Origin: Nocardioides sp. J54
Lineage (GTDB): Bacteria > Actinomycetota > Actinomycetes > Propionibacteriales > Nocardioidaceae
NCBI RefSeq assembly: GCF_000519005.1
Contig: NZ_JAER01000021.1
Location: 1-64,000 of the forward strand
Length of the DNA: 64,000 nt
Reading direction: 5' to 3'
The notes under the pieces were generated by a model. It did no database searches and was not told where the DNA came from. It was given only the letters and a program-made list of their open reading frames with translations. Below are positions 32,967 to 43,159 of this stretch, piece after piece (within the stretch, counting starts at the first letter, position 1; every line of letters begins with the position of its first letter). The position numbers were made by a program, and so were the translations under genes.

Positions 32967-33917
32967 TCAGGCCGTGCCGAGGGCGCGGACGACGGCCGAG
33001 GGGCTCGGTCGTCCGAGCTGCCCGGCCATCCACGTGCTGGTCGCGACGACGGAGCCGAGGTCGACGCCGTGCTCGATGCCCAGGCCGGTGAGGAACCACA
33101 CCAGGTCCTCGGTGGCGAGGTTGCCGGTGGCGCTCTTCGCGTAGGGGCAACCGCCGAGGCCGCCCGCGGAGGCGTCGTACGTCGTCACGCCGGACTGCAG
33201 GCCGGCGTGCACGTTGGTGAGCGCCTGGCCGTAGGTGTCGTGGAAGTGCAGCGCGAGCCGGTCGGCCGGCACGCCGGCGTCGACGAAGGCCGCGACGAGC
33301 GCGCGGACGTGGCCGGCGGTGGCGACGCCGATGGTGTCGCCGAGGCTGAGCTGGCCGACGCCGAGGTCGAGCAGCCGCTTGCCGACGGCAACGACCTGCT
33401 CGACGGGGACCGCGCCCTCCCACGGGTCGCCGAAGCACATCGAGACGTAGCCGCGCACGTCCATGCCCTCGGCGAGGGCACGGTCGATGGTGGGCTCGAA
33501 CATCTCGAACTGCGACTCGAGGGTGCGGTTGAGGTTGCGCTCGGCGAAGGTCTCGGTCGCGGAGGCGAAGACCGCGACGTGGCGAAGGCCGAGCTCGACG
33601 GCGCGGTCGAGGCCGCGCTGGTTGGGCACCAGCACCGGCAGCTCGCGCGCCCGGTCGCCGAGGTCGGCGGTGAGGCCGGTCATCAGCTCGGCGGCGTCGG
33701 CCAGCTGCGGCACCCACTTCGGGTGGACGAAGCTGGTCGCCTCCACCACCGGCAGGCCGGCCTGCAGCAGCCGCTGCACGAACTCGGCCTTCACCGCGGT
33801 CGGCACGGCGACCTGCTCGTTCTGCAGGCCGTCGCGGGGCCCGACCTCGTAGATGGTGACCTTCGCCGGCAGCCCCGGCTCGGGGACGACCATCGGCAGC
33901 GGCGCCTGCACCGTCAC
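32967..33917 (-). CDS. mvaB: Hydroxymethylglutaryl-CoA lyase
   Basis: 316 residues from a GTG at 33917. It is a DRE-TIM barrel: VTIYEVGPRDGLQNEQ with the metal Asp, ATSFVHPKWVPQLAD, SLGDTIGVAT, LHFHDTYGQALTNV with metal His residues, and GLGGCPYAKSATGN with the catalytic Cys loop. It splits HMG-CoA into acetyl-CoA and acetoacetate, the last step of leucine catabolism. It overlaps the carboxylase alpha gene by 4 bp. Confidence 0.93.
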   Translation of the reverse strand: MTVQAPLPMVVPEPGLPAKVTIYEVGPRDGLQNEQVAVPTAVKAEFVQRLLQAGLPVVEATSFVHPKWVPQLADAAELMTGLTADLGDRARELPVLVPNQRGLDRAVELGLRHVAVFASATETFAERNLNRTLESQFEMFEPTIDRALAEGMDVRGYVSMCFGDPWEGAVPVEQVVAVGKRLLDLGVGQLSLGDTIGVATAGHVRALVAAFVDAGVPADRLALHFHDTYGQALTNVHAGLQSGVTTYDASAGGLGGCPYAKSATGNLATEDLVWFLTGLGIEHGVDLGSVVATSTWMAGQLGRPSPSAVVRALGTA

Positions 33918-35734
33918 TGTCCCTCCTCCACGACGAACAGCACCGCGCCCAGGGCGACCTGCTGGCCGACCGACGCGCTGACGGTGGCCACCGTGCCGTC
34001 GTACGGTGCCTTGAGCGCGAGCTCCATCTTCATCGCCTCGACGACGCCGAGGACCTGGCCCTCGGTGACCGCCTCGCCCTCGGCGACGCGGACGTCGAGG
34101 ACGGTGCCGGGCATCGGGGCGACGATCGTGCCGTCACCGGCGGCGACGCCGTGGTCGGTGCTCGCGTCGGGGCGGGTGAACACGAACCGCTGGCCGTGGT
34201 GGGCCAGCTCGACGTGGTGGCCGGTGACCCGGGCGACGGTGCCGGCAGGGACCCGCGGGGCGGCGGTCGCGACCTCGTCGAGCTCGACGGTCGGCGCGGC
34301 GGCAGGGCCGCCCATCCGGAAGCCGTCGCCGGCGAACGGGCCGGACCGCTCGCTGTGCGTGTCCAGCCAGAGCCGGGCGGCGATCGCGCGGGCCGGAGCG
34401 GCGTCCGGCGCCGGCACCTCGTGCCGGTCCAGCCAGGCAGTGTCGATGCCGCCGGGCTCGGCGAAGGCGTCGCTCGCGGCGAGCTCGCGCAGGAAGCCGG
34501 TGTTGGTGGTGAGGCCGAGGATCGCGGTGTCGTCGAGCGCGGCGACCAGCGCGCGGCGCGCGGCCTCGCGGTCGCGGCCGGAGACGATCACCTTGCCGAG
34601 CATCGGGTCGTAGGACGTGCTGACGACCTGGCCGGACTCCAGCGCGTGGTCGACCCGCGCGGCCGCCGGCCAGTGCACGACGTCGGCGCGACCGGCCTGC
34701 GGCAGGAAGCCGCCGAAGGCGTCCTCGGCGTAGATGCGGGCCTCGATGGCGTGCTCGCCGAAGGCGATGCCGGCCTGGTCGAACGGCAGCGGGGCGCCGC
34801 CGGCGACGGCGAGCTGCAGGGCGACCAGGTCGGTTCCGCTGTGGATCTCGGTCACCGGGTGCTCGACCTGGAGGCGGGTGTTCATCTCGAGGAAGTAGAA
34901 CTCGCCGGTGCCCGACTCACCTGCGTCGAGGAGGTACTCGATCGTGCCGGCGTTGACGTAGCCCACCGACGCGGAGAGGGCGACCGCGGAGGAGTGGATC
35001 CGCTCGCGCAGCTCGTCGTCGAGCGCGGGGGCGGGGGCCTCCTCGATGACCTTCTGGTGGCGCCGCTGCACCGAGCACTCACGGGTGCCGAGGTGCACGA
35101 CGTGGCCGTGGGCGTCGCCGAGGACCTGCACCTCGATGTGGCGGCCGCGCTCGACGTACTTCTCGATGAGGATGGTGTCGTCGCCGAACGCGCTGGCCGC
35201 CTCGCGCTTCGCGGCGGCGATGCCCTCGGGCAGCTCGGCGGCGGAGCGGACCACGCGCATGCCCTTGCCGCCACCACCGGCGGCGGCCTTGACCAGCACC
35301 GGGTAGGCGAAGCCGGCCGGGTCCTCGTCGAGGGCGTACGACGGCACGACGGGCACGCCCGCGGCGACGGCGAGGTCGCGCGCGGCGTCCTTGCGGCCCA
35401 TCTGCTCGATGACCTCGGGCGTCGGGCCGACCCACGCCAGCCCGGCGCCGGTGACGGCGCGGGCGAAGGCGGCGTTCTCGGACAGGAAGCCGTAGCCGGG
35501 GTGGATCGCGACCGTGCCGGCCGGGCCGGCCTCCTTCGCGGCGGCGAGGACGGCGTCGGCGTCGAGGTAGCTCGGCACCCGGATCGCGACGTCGGCGTCG
35601 TGCACGTGCAGCGCGTCGGCGTCGAGGTCGGTGTGCACCGCGACGGCGCGCAGGCCGAGGGCGCGGCAGGTGCGGAACACCCGGCGGGCGATCTCGCCGC
35701 GGTTGGCGACGAGGACGGACTGGATCTGGGTCAT
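33914..35734 (-). CDS. Biotin-dependent acyl-CoA carboxylase alpha subunit (methylcrotonyl-CoA-type)
   Basis: 606 residues, slightly short for the class. A biotin carboxylase domain (about 1-445) contains VLVANRGEIARRVFRTC, the ATP-grasp loop KAAAGGGGKGMR, the HLGTRECSVQRRHQK region and EMNTRLQVEHPVTE. A linker domain follows, then a biotin carrier domain with EAMKMEL near residue 570. It pairs with the beta subunit encoded just upstream. The neighbour mvaB argues for 3-methylcrotonyl-CoA as substrate, as for AccA1 of mycobacteria. Confidence 0.92.
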   Translation of the reverse strand: MTQIQSVLVANRGEIARRVFRTCRALGLRAVAVHTDLDADALHVHDADVAIRVPSYLDADAVLAAAKEAGPAGTVAIHPGYGFLSENAAFARAVTGAGLAWVGPTPEVIEQMGRKDAARDLAVAAGVPVVPSYALDEDPAGFAYPVLVKAAAGGGGKGMRVVRSAAELPEGIAAAKREAASAFGDDTILIEKYVERGRHIEVQVLGDAHGHVVHLGTRECSVQRRHQKVIEEAPAPALDDELRERIHSSAVALSASVGYVNAGTIEYLLDAGESGTGEFYFLEMNTRLQVEHPVTEIHSGTDLVALQLAVAGGAPLPFDQAGIAFGEHAIEARIYAEDAFGGFLPQAGRADVVHWPAAARVDHALESGQVVSTSYDPMLGKVIVSGRDREAARRALVAALDDTAILGLTTNTGFLRELAASDAFAEPGGIDTAWLDRHEVPAPDAAPARAIAARLWLDTHSERSGPFAGDGFRMGGPAAAPTVELDEVATAAPRVPAGTVARVTGHHVELAHHGQRFVFTRPDASTDHGVAAGDGTIVAPMPGTVLDVRVAEGEAVTEGQVLGVVEAMKMELALKAPYDGTVATVSASVGQQVALGAVLFVVEEGQ

Positions 35735-35741
35735 CGCTCGC

Positions 35742-37331
<1,590 letters not shown>

Positions 37332-37337
37332 GACCTC

Positions 37338-37357
37338 AGGTTAACGATCATTAACCT
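37338..37357. promoter_or_regulatory. Putative TetR operator upstream of the carboxylase operon
   Basis: The arms AGGTTAA and TTAACCT flank CGATCA. The 20 bp are self-complementary except for one symmetric pair of positions. A related sequence lies in front of the tetR gene at 38715. Confidence 0.7.
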
Positions 37358-37393
37358 CTCCTGACAAGCCCCTCGCCCGGGCTGCGAGCGGTC

Positions 37394-38580
37394 CTAGCGG
37401 ACCCGGAGCAACGCGCCGGGTCCGAACAACGGACCGGTGACGTAGACCTTCCCTCCGACGGCGTCCACGCCGCCGGGCAGGACCAGCTGGTCAGCGGCCA
37501 GCTCGCGGGCGTGGGTGTGCCCCCGGTGGCGCCAGAGCCGGAACAGGCCACCGACCTCGGCGCCGGCCAGGCCGAGCTCGAAGGCCAGCCAGCTGGCCTT
37601 CGACAGCTCGAGGGCCAGCACGCTGTACCGGTCCGCGGCCAGGTCGACGATCGAGGTCCGTCCGTCGGCGTACCTGCGGCAGGCGCCCTGGTGCGGCGCC
37701 TCCGGGTCGCAGGTCGCGTCCACGCTGCCGGGCCTGATCCGCCAGACCTGCGAGGTGCCGGGCGTGGCCGGGAAGCCGCGCAGCTCGCCGACGTACCAGT
37801 AGCCATCGGGACCGACGGCGACCGACGTGGCCACGGCCTCGGAGAGGATCGGCGTGCCGGCCGGCGGCAGCGGTCCGCCCTCCTCGGGCGGGATGTCCGG
37901 CAGCCCCTCGGGCACCTCGACGAGGCGCGGCTTGAGCCGCGCGACCGTGCGGATCGTGCCGTCGCGCCACACCCGGAGCAGGTCGTTGCCCGCCGCGTCG
38001 GCGACCAGGACGCTGCCGTCGCGCAGGGCCGCGAGACCGTAGGGGTTGCTGTCCTCGGGGAAGTCCTCCTGGTCGTCCGGGTCGGGGTCGGTGGCCTGGT
38101 AGGCCGCGATGTCCGCCACGGGCCGCGGCGCGCTCCACCCGGGGCGCCACTTGAACAGGGTCGCTCCCGCGGCGGGCTCGCCCGGCTCCCCGGAATCGTC
38201 CGGCTCCTCGGCGGAGCTGCGCAGGAGGCCGGCCGCCTCCTCCGGCGGCGGCCCGGCCGCCCCGGTCAGCAGGAAGACCGTCCCGTGGCGACCGAGGGCG
38301 ATGGCCGGCGGGAAGTCGGTGGCCAGGTTGCCGAGGGGTATGACGCGCGCCGGCTTGCCGCGGCGCTCGACGACGAGGCTGAAGTCCCCGCCGGTCTCGG
38401 TGACCAGGGTGCGGCCGCCACCGAGGGCGTCCACGCCGCGCGGGCCGTCGAGAGCGGTGATGGTGCGTGGGGCGTGGCCGTTGCCGCTGCCGCCGGTGGT
38501 GCCGGCCAGGGCGGGGGCAGCGGCGGCGGCCAGCGCCAGCGCGACACCCCCACCCCGAGCCGGACGTTGATCGGTGCCAT
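37394..38580 (-). pseudogene. ScyD/ScyE-family secreted protein with an apparent frameshift in its signal peptide
   Basis: The main frame (37394 to about 38550) encodes a beta-propeller-like secreted protein: PRGVDALGGGRTLVTE, NPYGLAALRDGSVLVADAAGN, ATSVAVGPDGYWYVGELRGFP, GRTSIVDLAADRYSVLALE and a final LVLPGGVDAVGGKVYVTGPL. The best start is the ATG at 38580, preceded by GGGAG, but it is in another frame (MAPINVRLGVGV...). Adding one G to the run of five at 38547-38551 would give a perfect signal peptide, MAPINVRLGVGGVALALAAA. Options are a real frameshift, a sequencing slip in the homopolymer, or use of a GTG at 38623 (409 residues, no good ribosome binding site). The rest of the gene looks intact. 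Function unknown. Confidence 0.7.
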
Positions 38581-38714
38581 GTGGAGCTCCCTCCGAGGTG
38601 TCGGGGAAGCCTCCCTCCCCCACAGGCCTGCCTAGCAAGCCGGGACGGCCCGGGTCATGCCCGATCTGGGGCACGTTGGCCCCCGGTCCGGTGGCCAGCG
38701 GTCCCCCACCGCGC

Positions 38715-38734
38715 CGGTGAACGACCGCTAACCT
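38715..38734. promoter_or_regulatory. Putative TetR operator upstream of tetR
   Basis: This 20-bp stretch matches the carboxylase-operon palindrome at about 14 of 20 positions, including AACGA and TAACCT. It ends 6 bp before the tetR ATG, suggesting autoregulation. Confidence 0.55.
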
Positions 38735-38740
38735 GTGGCC

Positions 38741-39310
38741 ATGAGCGAATCCCGGCGCGAGCAGATCCTCGCCACCGCGGCGGACCTGTTCGCGGCGCGC
38801 GGCTTCCACGGGGTCTCGGTCGCCGAGCTCGGCGCCGCCTGCGGGATCTCCGGACCGGCGCTCTACAAGCACTTCCCGTCCAAGCAGGCGATGCTGGCCG
38901 AGATGCTCACGTCGATCAGCGAACGGCTGCTCGAGGTCGGCCGCGAGCGGGTCGCCGCGGGCGGGGGCGACCCCGCCGCCGCGCTGCGCGGCCTGGTCGA
39001 CTGGCACCTGGAGTTCGCGCTCACCCAGCGCGCGCTGATCGTCGTGCAGGACCGGGACTGGGAGTCGCTGCCCGAGGACGCCCGGGCCCAGGTCCGCCGC
39101 CTCCAGCGCTCCTACATCGCGCTGTGGGCCGACCAGCTGCGCGCGCTGGACGCCCACCTCGACGAGCCGTCGTCGTACGCCGCCGCCCAGGCCGCCTTCG
39201 GCCTGCTCAACTCCACCCCCCGCGCCGGCCACGCCGTCCCCGACGCCCGCCTGCGCGACCTGCTGGCCGCCATGGCCCTCGCCGCCCTCGGCGTCGCCCC
39301 CGCCCACTGA
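38741..39310 (+). CDS. TetR-family transcriptional regulator
   Basis: 189 residues from the ATG at 38741; a GTG at 38735 is also possible. The TetR HTH is REQILATAADLFAARGFHG, VSVAELGAACGISGPALYKHFPSK, ending near residue 50, followed by an all-helical ligand domain. It diverges from the ScyD-like gene and the leucine-type operon, as Rv2506 lies by accD1/accA1 in M. tuberculosis. It probably represses that operon through the shared palindrome and responds to an acyl-CoA. Confidence 0.88.
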   Translation: MSESRREQILATAADLFAARGFHGVSVAELGAACGISGPALYKHFPSKQAMLAEMLTSISERLLEVGRERVAAGGGDPAAALRGLVDWHLEFALTQRALIVVQDRDWESLPEDARAQVRRLQRSYIALWADQLRALDAHLDEPSSYAAAQAAFGLLNSTPRAGHAVPDARLRDLLAAMALAALGVAPAH

Positions 39311-39361
39311 CCCCTCAGCTCACCCGCCGTCCCCGGCTGGTGACAGGCAGGGCCGCCGGGG

Positions 39362-39426
39362 CGGTAGTCCCTGACGAAAAGCACCGTCGTACGGCGTGTC
39401 GCGGTGCTTTTCGTCAGGGACTACCG
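39362..39426. repeat. Long hairpin repeat A (25-bp perfect arms)
   Basis: The arm at 39362-39386 pairs perfectly with 39402-39426 around a 15-nt loop. The arm reads CGGTAGTCCCTGACGAAAAG then CACCG. It lies between convergent genes and is closely related to the hairpin at 39474-39535. Confidence 0.9.
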
Positions 39427-39473
39427 TCGTTCGCCGCCTCCCGCCGAGGGGTCTGGCCCGGGGTCCGGAGCGG

Positions 39474-39535
39474 GGTAGTCCCGGGTCAAAAGCACCGAAA
39501 ACCCTGTGGAAAGGTGCTTTTGACCCAGGACTACC
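39474..39535. repeat. Long hairpin repeat B (23-bp arms, one mismatch)
   Basis: The arm at 39474-39496 (GGTAGTCCCGGGTCAAAAGC then ACC) pairs with 39513-39535, with one mismatch, around a 16-nt loop. The outer GGTAGTCCC and inner AAAAGCACC are shared with hairpin A, while the TGACG/GGGTC middle differs but is compensated on the other arm. Possibly bidirectional terminators or a REP-type element. Confidence 0.9.
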
Positions 39536-39566
39536 GCAGCAATTCCGCCCCGTCTCAGGCCCTGTC

Positions 39567-41201
39567 TCAGAACCCGGGCTCGGTGCGGTCGAGGATCGGG
39601 GTGAGGTCGAGGCCGGCGGGCAGGGTGCCGAAGGCGCTGCCCCAGTCGCGGGCGAGGCGGGTGGCGCAGAAGGCGTCGGCGACGGCGGCGGGTGCGAACC
39701 GGAGGAGCAGGCCGGCCTGGAAGACGACGGCGATCTGCTCGACGAGGCGGCGGGCGCGCAGCTCGATGTCGTCGAACTGGGTGAGCTCCTTCTTCAGCGA
39801 GGCCACCGCGTCGTCGTAGCGCGGGTCGGTGCCGACGGCGAGCTCGGCCTCGACGAAGAAGGCGTCGAGGGACTCGGGCTCGCGGCCGATGGCGCGCAGC
39901 GCGTCGAGGGCGGCGACGTTGCCGGAGCCCTCCCAGATCGAGAGCAGCGGCAGCTCGCGGTAGATCCGGGCGAGGTCGAAGTCCTCGGTGTAGCCGTTGC
40001 CGCCGAGGCACTCGAGCGCCTCGTTGGCCAGGACCGGTCCGCGCTTGCAGACGTAGTACTTGGTCGCGGCGAGGGCGAGGCGGCGCAGCGCGGCCTCACC
40101 GGCGTCGCCGTGGATCGCGCGGTCGTTGGCGCCGGCGAGCCGCATCATCGCGGTGGTCGCGGCCTCGGACTCGACCGCGAGGTCGGCGAGCACGTTGCGC
40201 ATCAGCGGCTGGTCGATGAGGAGCTTGCCGAAAGCGGCACGGTGGCGGGCGTGGTGGGCGGCCTGGACGAGCGCGAAACGCATGCCGGACGCGGAGCCGA
40301 TGACGCAGTCGAGGCGGGTCATGTTGACCATCTCGACGATGGTCTTGACCCCGCGGCCCTCCTCGCCGACGAGCCAGCCGACGGCGTTGTCGTACTCGAT
40401 CTCCGAGGAGGCGTTCGACTTGTTGCCGAGCTTGTCCTTGAGCCGCATGAAGCGGATCGGGTTGGCGTCACCGCCGGGCAGCACCCGCGGGAGCAGGAAG
40501 CACGACAGCCCTCCGGGCGCCTGGGCGAGGGTGAGGAACATGTCGGACATCGGCGCCGAGGTGAACCACTTGTGCCCGACGATGCGGTAGCTGCCGTCGG
40601 GCTGCGGGGTCGCGGTCGTGGTGTTGGCGCGGACGTCGGAGCCGCCCTGCTTCTCCGTCATCGACATGCCGGCGATGAGACCGGCCTTGGCCTCGGGGTC
40701 GCGCAGGCCGAAGTCGTAGACCCGGTTGGTGAGCAGCGGCTCGAAGCGGGCGGCGAGCTCAGGGTTCGCCCTCAGGGCGGGTACGACGGCGTAGGTCATC
40801 GAGACCGGGCAGCCGTGCCCGGCGTCGACGTTCCAGGCGTAGAACTTCGCGGCGCGGGCGACGTGCGCCCCGCGGCGGTCGTCGGCCCAGGGCGCGGCGT
40901 GGACACCGTGGCTGACCGCGGTCTCCATGAGCTGGTGGTAGGCCGGGACGTACTCGACCTCGTCGACGCGGCGGCCGTAGCGGTCGTGGGTGTGCAGCCT
41001 CGGCGGCACCCGCTCGGCGAGCCGGCCCCAGTCCATCGCCTCCTGCGTGCCGGCGAGGCGGCCGAGCTCGCGGATCTCCGGCAGCGCCCACGCGGCGCCC
41101 TCGCGCTCGATGCCCTCGAGGAGCGCGGGGTCGGCAGAGGTGTCGTGGCCGACGAGCGGCGGGACCTGATTGGTGACGTCGTGCGTGCTGGACATGGTCA
41201 T
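39567..41201 (-). CDS. AidB-like acyl-CoA dehydrogenase family protein
   Basis: 544 residues. An N-terminal extension typical of AidB (VPPLVGHDTSADPALLEGIE) precedes the dehydrogenase fold: AGMSMTEKQGGSDVRANTTTA, HKWFTSAPMSD, LGNKSNASSEIEYDNAVGWL, CLGGNGYTEDFDLARIYREL and SIWEGSGNV. The family includes E. coli AidB, an FAD protein of the alkylation response, but many actinobacterial members may be catabolic. The ATG overlaps the stop of the enoyl-CoA hydratase gene by 4 bp, which argues here for a role in CoA-thioester metabolism. Confidence 0.88.
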   Translation of the reverse strand: MTMSSTHDVTNQVPPLVGHDTSADPALLEGIEREGAAWALPEIRELGRLAGTQEAMDWGRLAERVPPRLHTHDRYGRRVDEVEYVPAYHQLMETAVSHGVHAAPWADDRRGAHVARAAKFYAWNVDAGHGCPVSMTYAVVPALRANPELAARFEPLLTNRVYDFGLRDPEAKAGLIAGMSMTEKQGGSDVRANTTTATPQPDGSYRIVGHKWFTSAPMSDMFLTLAQAPGGLSCFLLPRVLPGGDANPIRFMRLKDKLGNKSNASSEIEYDNAVGWLVGEEGRGVKTIVEMVNMTRLDCVIGSASGMRFALVQAAHHARHRAAFGKLLIDQPLMRNVLADLAVESEAATTAMMRLAGANDRAIHGDAGEAALRRLALAATKYYVCKRGPVLANEALECLGGNGYTEDFDLARIYRELPLLSIWEGSGNVAALDALRAIGREPESLDAFFVEAELAVGTDPRYDDAVASLKKELTQFDDIELRARRLVEQIAVVFQAGLLLRFAPAAVADAFCATRLARDWGSAFGTLPAGLDLTPILDRTEPGF

Positions 41202-42229
41202 CCCTCGCTGCTGGTGTGCTGGTTGGTCACGTTGCTGGTGCGCGGGCCGTGGTCGTCGTACGGCGCGGCGTCGCGCTCACGCACCGCCTGGCGGAAGCCG
41301 ACCTCGGCGGCGCGCTGCTGGAAGGCGTAGCCCTCGCGGGTGTGGCGGGCGACGCCATCGAGGACGGTGCTGATCATCTGGCTGTTCTGGACGCCCTGGG
41401 CGAGCAGCGCGGAGTTGAGCGCGAGCTTGACCATGACGAGCTGGTTGAGCGGCATCGCGGCGATGCGCTGGACCAGAGCCTCGGTGCGCTCCGCGAGCTG
41501 CTCGGGCTCGGGCGCCTCGACCGCCAGGCCCCACTCGGCGGCCTCGCGGCCGGTGAGCGTGTCGCCGGTGAGCAGCAGCCGCTTGGCGCGCTGGTCGCCC
41601 AGCCGGTGCGCCCACAGCCCGGCGGACGGGATGCCCCAGACCCGGGTCGGCGGGTAGCCGATCTTGGCGTCGGCCGCGACCACGATCTGGTCGCAGTGCA
41701 GCGCGATGTCGGTGCCGCCGGCCACGCAGAAGCCGTGGATGCTCGCGACGGTGGGCTTGTTCGCGTGCAGCAGGCTCGCGAAGCCGCGGGTGAAGCGGCT
41801 CATCATCGCGTAGTCGACCATCGGGTCCCAGGTGCCGGCCGGGTCGTGGTTGTGGGCCTGCACGGTCGGGTCGAGCACGGTCCCGACCTGCGGGGCGCCG
41901 CCCACGAGCCCGCCGTCCATCAGCCCCTCGGCCGAGGCGGCGAGGTCGTAGCCGCCGCAGAAGCCCTTGCCGCGCCCGCTGAGCACGATGACGTGCACCC
42001 GCGGGTCGAGGTCGGCGCGCTCGACGGCGTCGGCGAGCTCGACCGGGGTGTCCGGGGTGATCGAGTTGCCCTGCTCGGGGCGGTTGAAGGTCAGCCGTGC
42101 GACCCGGCCGTCGACCTCGTAGGTCAGCGTCCGGTAGGCGGGCACCTCCTCGCTCGGCGGCGGGGCGTCACGGTACGGCGAGTCGGGGCCCTCGTGCGCA
42201 GGCCGGCGCCACCCGGCGGGTTCGGTCAT
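41198..42229 (-). CDS. Enoyl-CoA hydratase/isomerase (crotonase) family protein
   Basis: 343 residues, longer than the usual 260. Crotonase motifs: VARLTFNRPEQGNSI, VHVIVLSGRGKGFCGGYDLA (oxyanion hole), and KPTVASIHGFCVAGGTDIALHCD. An insertion of about 45 residues after the first loop (residues about 105-150) accounts for the extra length. It is co-translated with the AidB-like protein and diverges from paaX, so the pair may be part of a PaaX-controlled degradation route. The substrate is unknown. Confidence 0.88.
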   Translation of the reverse strand: MTEPAGWRRPAHEGPDSPYRDAPPPSEEVPAYRTLTYEVDGRVARLTFNRPEQGNSITPDTPVELADAVERADLDPRVHVIVLSGRGKGFCGGYDLAASAEGLMDGGLVGGAPQVGTVLDPTVQAHNHDPAGTWDPMVDYAMMSRFTRGFASLLHANKPTVASIHGFCVAGGTDIALHCDQIVVAADAKIGYPPTRVWGIPSAGLWAHRLGDQRAKRLLLTGDTLTGREAAEWGLAVEAPEPEQLAERTEALVQRIAAMPLNQLVMVKLALNSALLAQGVQNSQMISTVLDGVARHTREGYAFQQRAAEVGFRQAVRERDAAPYDDHGPRTSNVTNQHTSSEG

Positions 42230-42292
42230 GGCACGACATTACGCGTCGGGAAACAGTTGTGTCGAGATCTGTAGCGTGGAAGGATCCCGGCC

Positions 42293-43012
42293 GTGGCCGT
42301 CGACCTCGCCCCGCTGCCGGCCCGCTCGGTGGTGCTGAGCCTGCTGCTCGGGTCGCACCCGCACCGGATGTCGTCGGCCGAGCTGGTCCGCGCCGGCGAG
42401 CACTTCGGCGTCCCGGCCTCCACCACCCGGGTCGCGCTCACCCGCGCGGTCGCCGCCGGGGACCTCTACCGCGAGGACGGCGACTACGTGCTGGGCGAGC
42501 GGCTCGCGCGGCGCCAGCGCCGGCAGGACGAAGCCGTCCTCGACGCCGAGACGCCGTGGGACGGCAGCTGGGAGCTCGCGGTCGTCGTGGTGGCCGGTCG
42601 CCCCGGGCCGGAGCGCGCGGCGCTGCGGGACCGGCTGGCGTCGTACCGCCTGGCGGAGCTGCGCGAGGGCGTCTGGACCCGGCCGGCCAACCTGTCGCGG
42701 CCGCGGGGGTACGCCGACGACCCGGTCCTGCGCTGCTTCACCGCCGTCCCCGACGACGACCCGGCGGCGATGGCGTCCGGGCTGTGGGACCTGCCCGCGT
42801 GGGCCGCGACCGGCCGCGAGCTGCTCGACGCGCTGGGGTCGACCACGGACCCGGCCCCGCGGCTGGCCGTCGCCGCGCAGGTCGTGCGCCACCTGGCCGG
42901 CGACCCGCTGCTCCCCGCCGCCCTGCTGCCGCACGGCTGGCCGGCCGCGCAGATGCGGGCGGCGTACGCCGGCTACCAGGCCGAGCTGCGCGCGCTGGCG
43001 ATCGGGCGGTAG
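42293..43012 (+). CDS. PaaX-family transcriptional regulator
   Basis: 239 residues from a GTG at 42293. A winged-helix N-terminus (RSVVLSLLLGSHPHRMSSAE, PASTTRVALTRAVAAGDLYRED) is followed by a PaaX central domain with WDGSWELAVVVV and a C-terminal helical domain. PaaX represses phenylacetyl-CoA genes in proteobacteria; actinobacterial homologues often govern adjacent acyl-CoA genes. It diverges from the hydratase-AidB pair by 63 bp. That gap contains ACAGTTGTGTCGAGATCTGT, with ACA and TGT at its ends. Confidence 0.85.
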   Translation: MAVDLAPLPARSVVLSLLLGSHPHRMSSAELVRAGEHFGVPASTTRVALTRAVAAGDLYREDGDYVLGERLARRQRRQDEAVLDAETPWDGSWELAVVVVAGRPGPERAALRDRLASYRLAELREGVWTRPANLSRPRGYADDPVLRCFTAVPDDDPAAMASGLWDLPAWAATGRELLDALGSTTDPAPRLAVAAQVVRHLAGDPLLPAALLPHGWPAAQMRAAYAGYQAELRALAIGR

Positions 43013-43037
43013 GGCTGGGCGAGTCCGGGACGTCGCG

Positions 43038-43067
43038 ACAGTTTCGCCGGTCGACCGGCGAAACTGT
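43038..43067. repeat. Perfect 30-bp palindrome (GCCGGTCGACCGGC family)
   Basis: The arms ACAGTTTCGCCGGTC and GACCGGCGAAACTGT meet with no loop. Relatives are at 43104, 48266, 48331 and 63732. It lies between convergent paaX and the SWIM gene. Confidence 0.92.
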
Positions 43068-43071
43068 TGCT

Positions 43072-43125
43072 TGACCGACGAAACTTCGTCGGTCAGGTGT
43101 GAGTTTTGCCGGTCGACCGGCGAAT
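43072..43125. repeat. Two further palindromes of the 43.0-kb cluster
   Basis: TGACCGACGAA-AC-TTCGTCGGTCA occupies 43072-43095. A second GCCGGTCGACCGGC copy with one arm mismatch lies at about 43104-43125. The order of the three palindromes matches that at 48.3 kb. Confidence 0.88.
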
Positions 43126-43159
43126 CCTGTGACTGGTGGGGCGATCTGGGCGCGCCGGC

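Noticed and set aside
39567..41201. Alkylation-repair operon based on AidB similarity
   Set aside because: No ada, alkA or alkB nearby, and the gene is co-translated with an enoyl-CoA hydratase, so a catabolic role is at least as likely.
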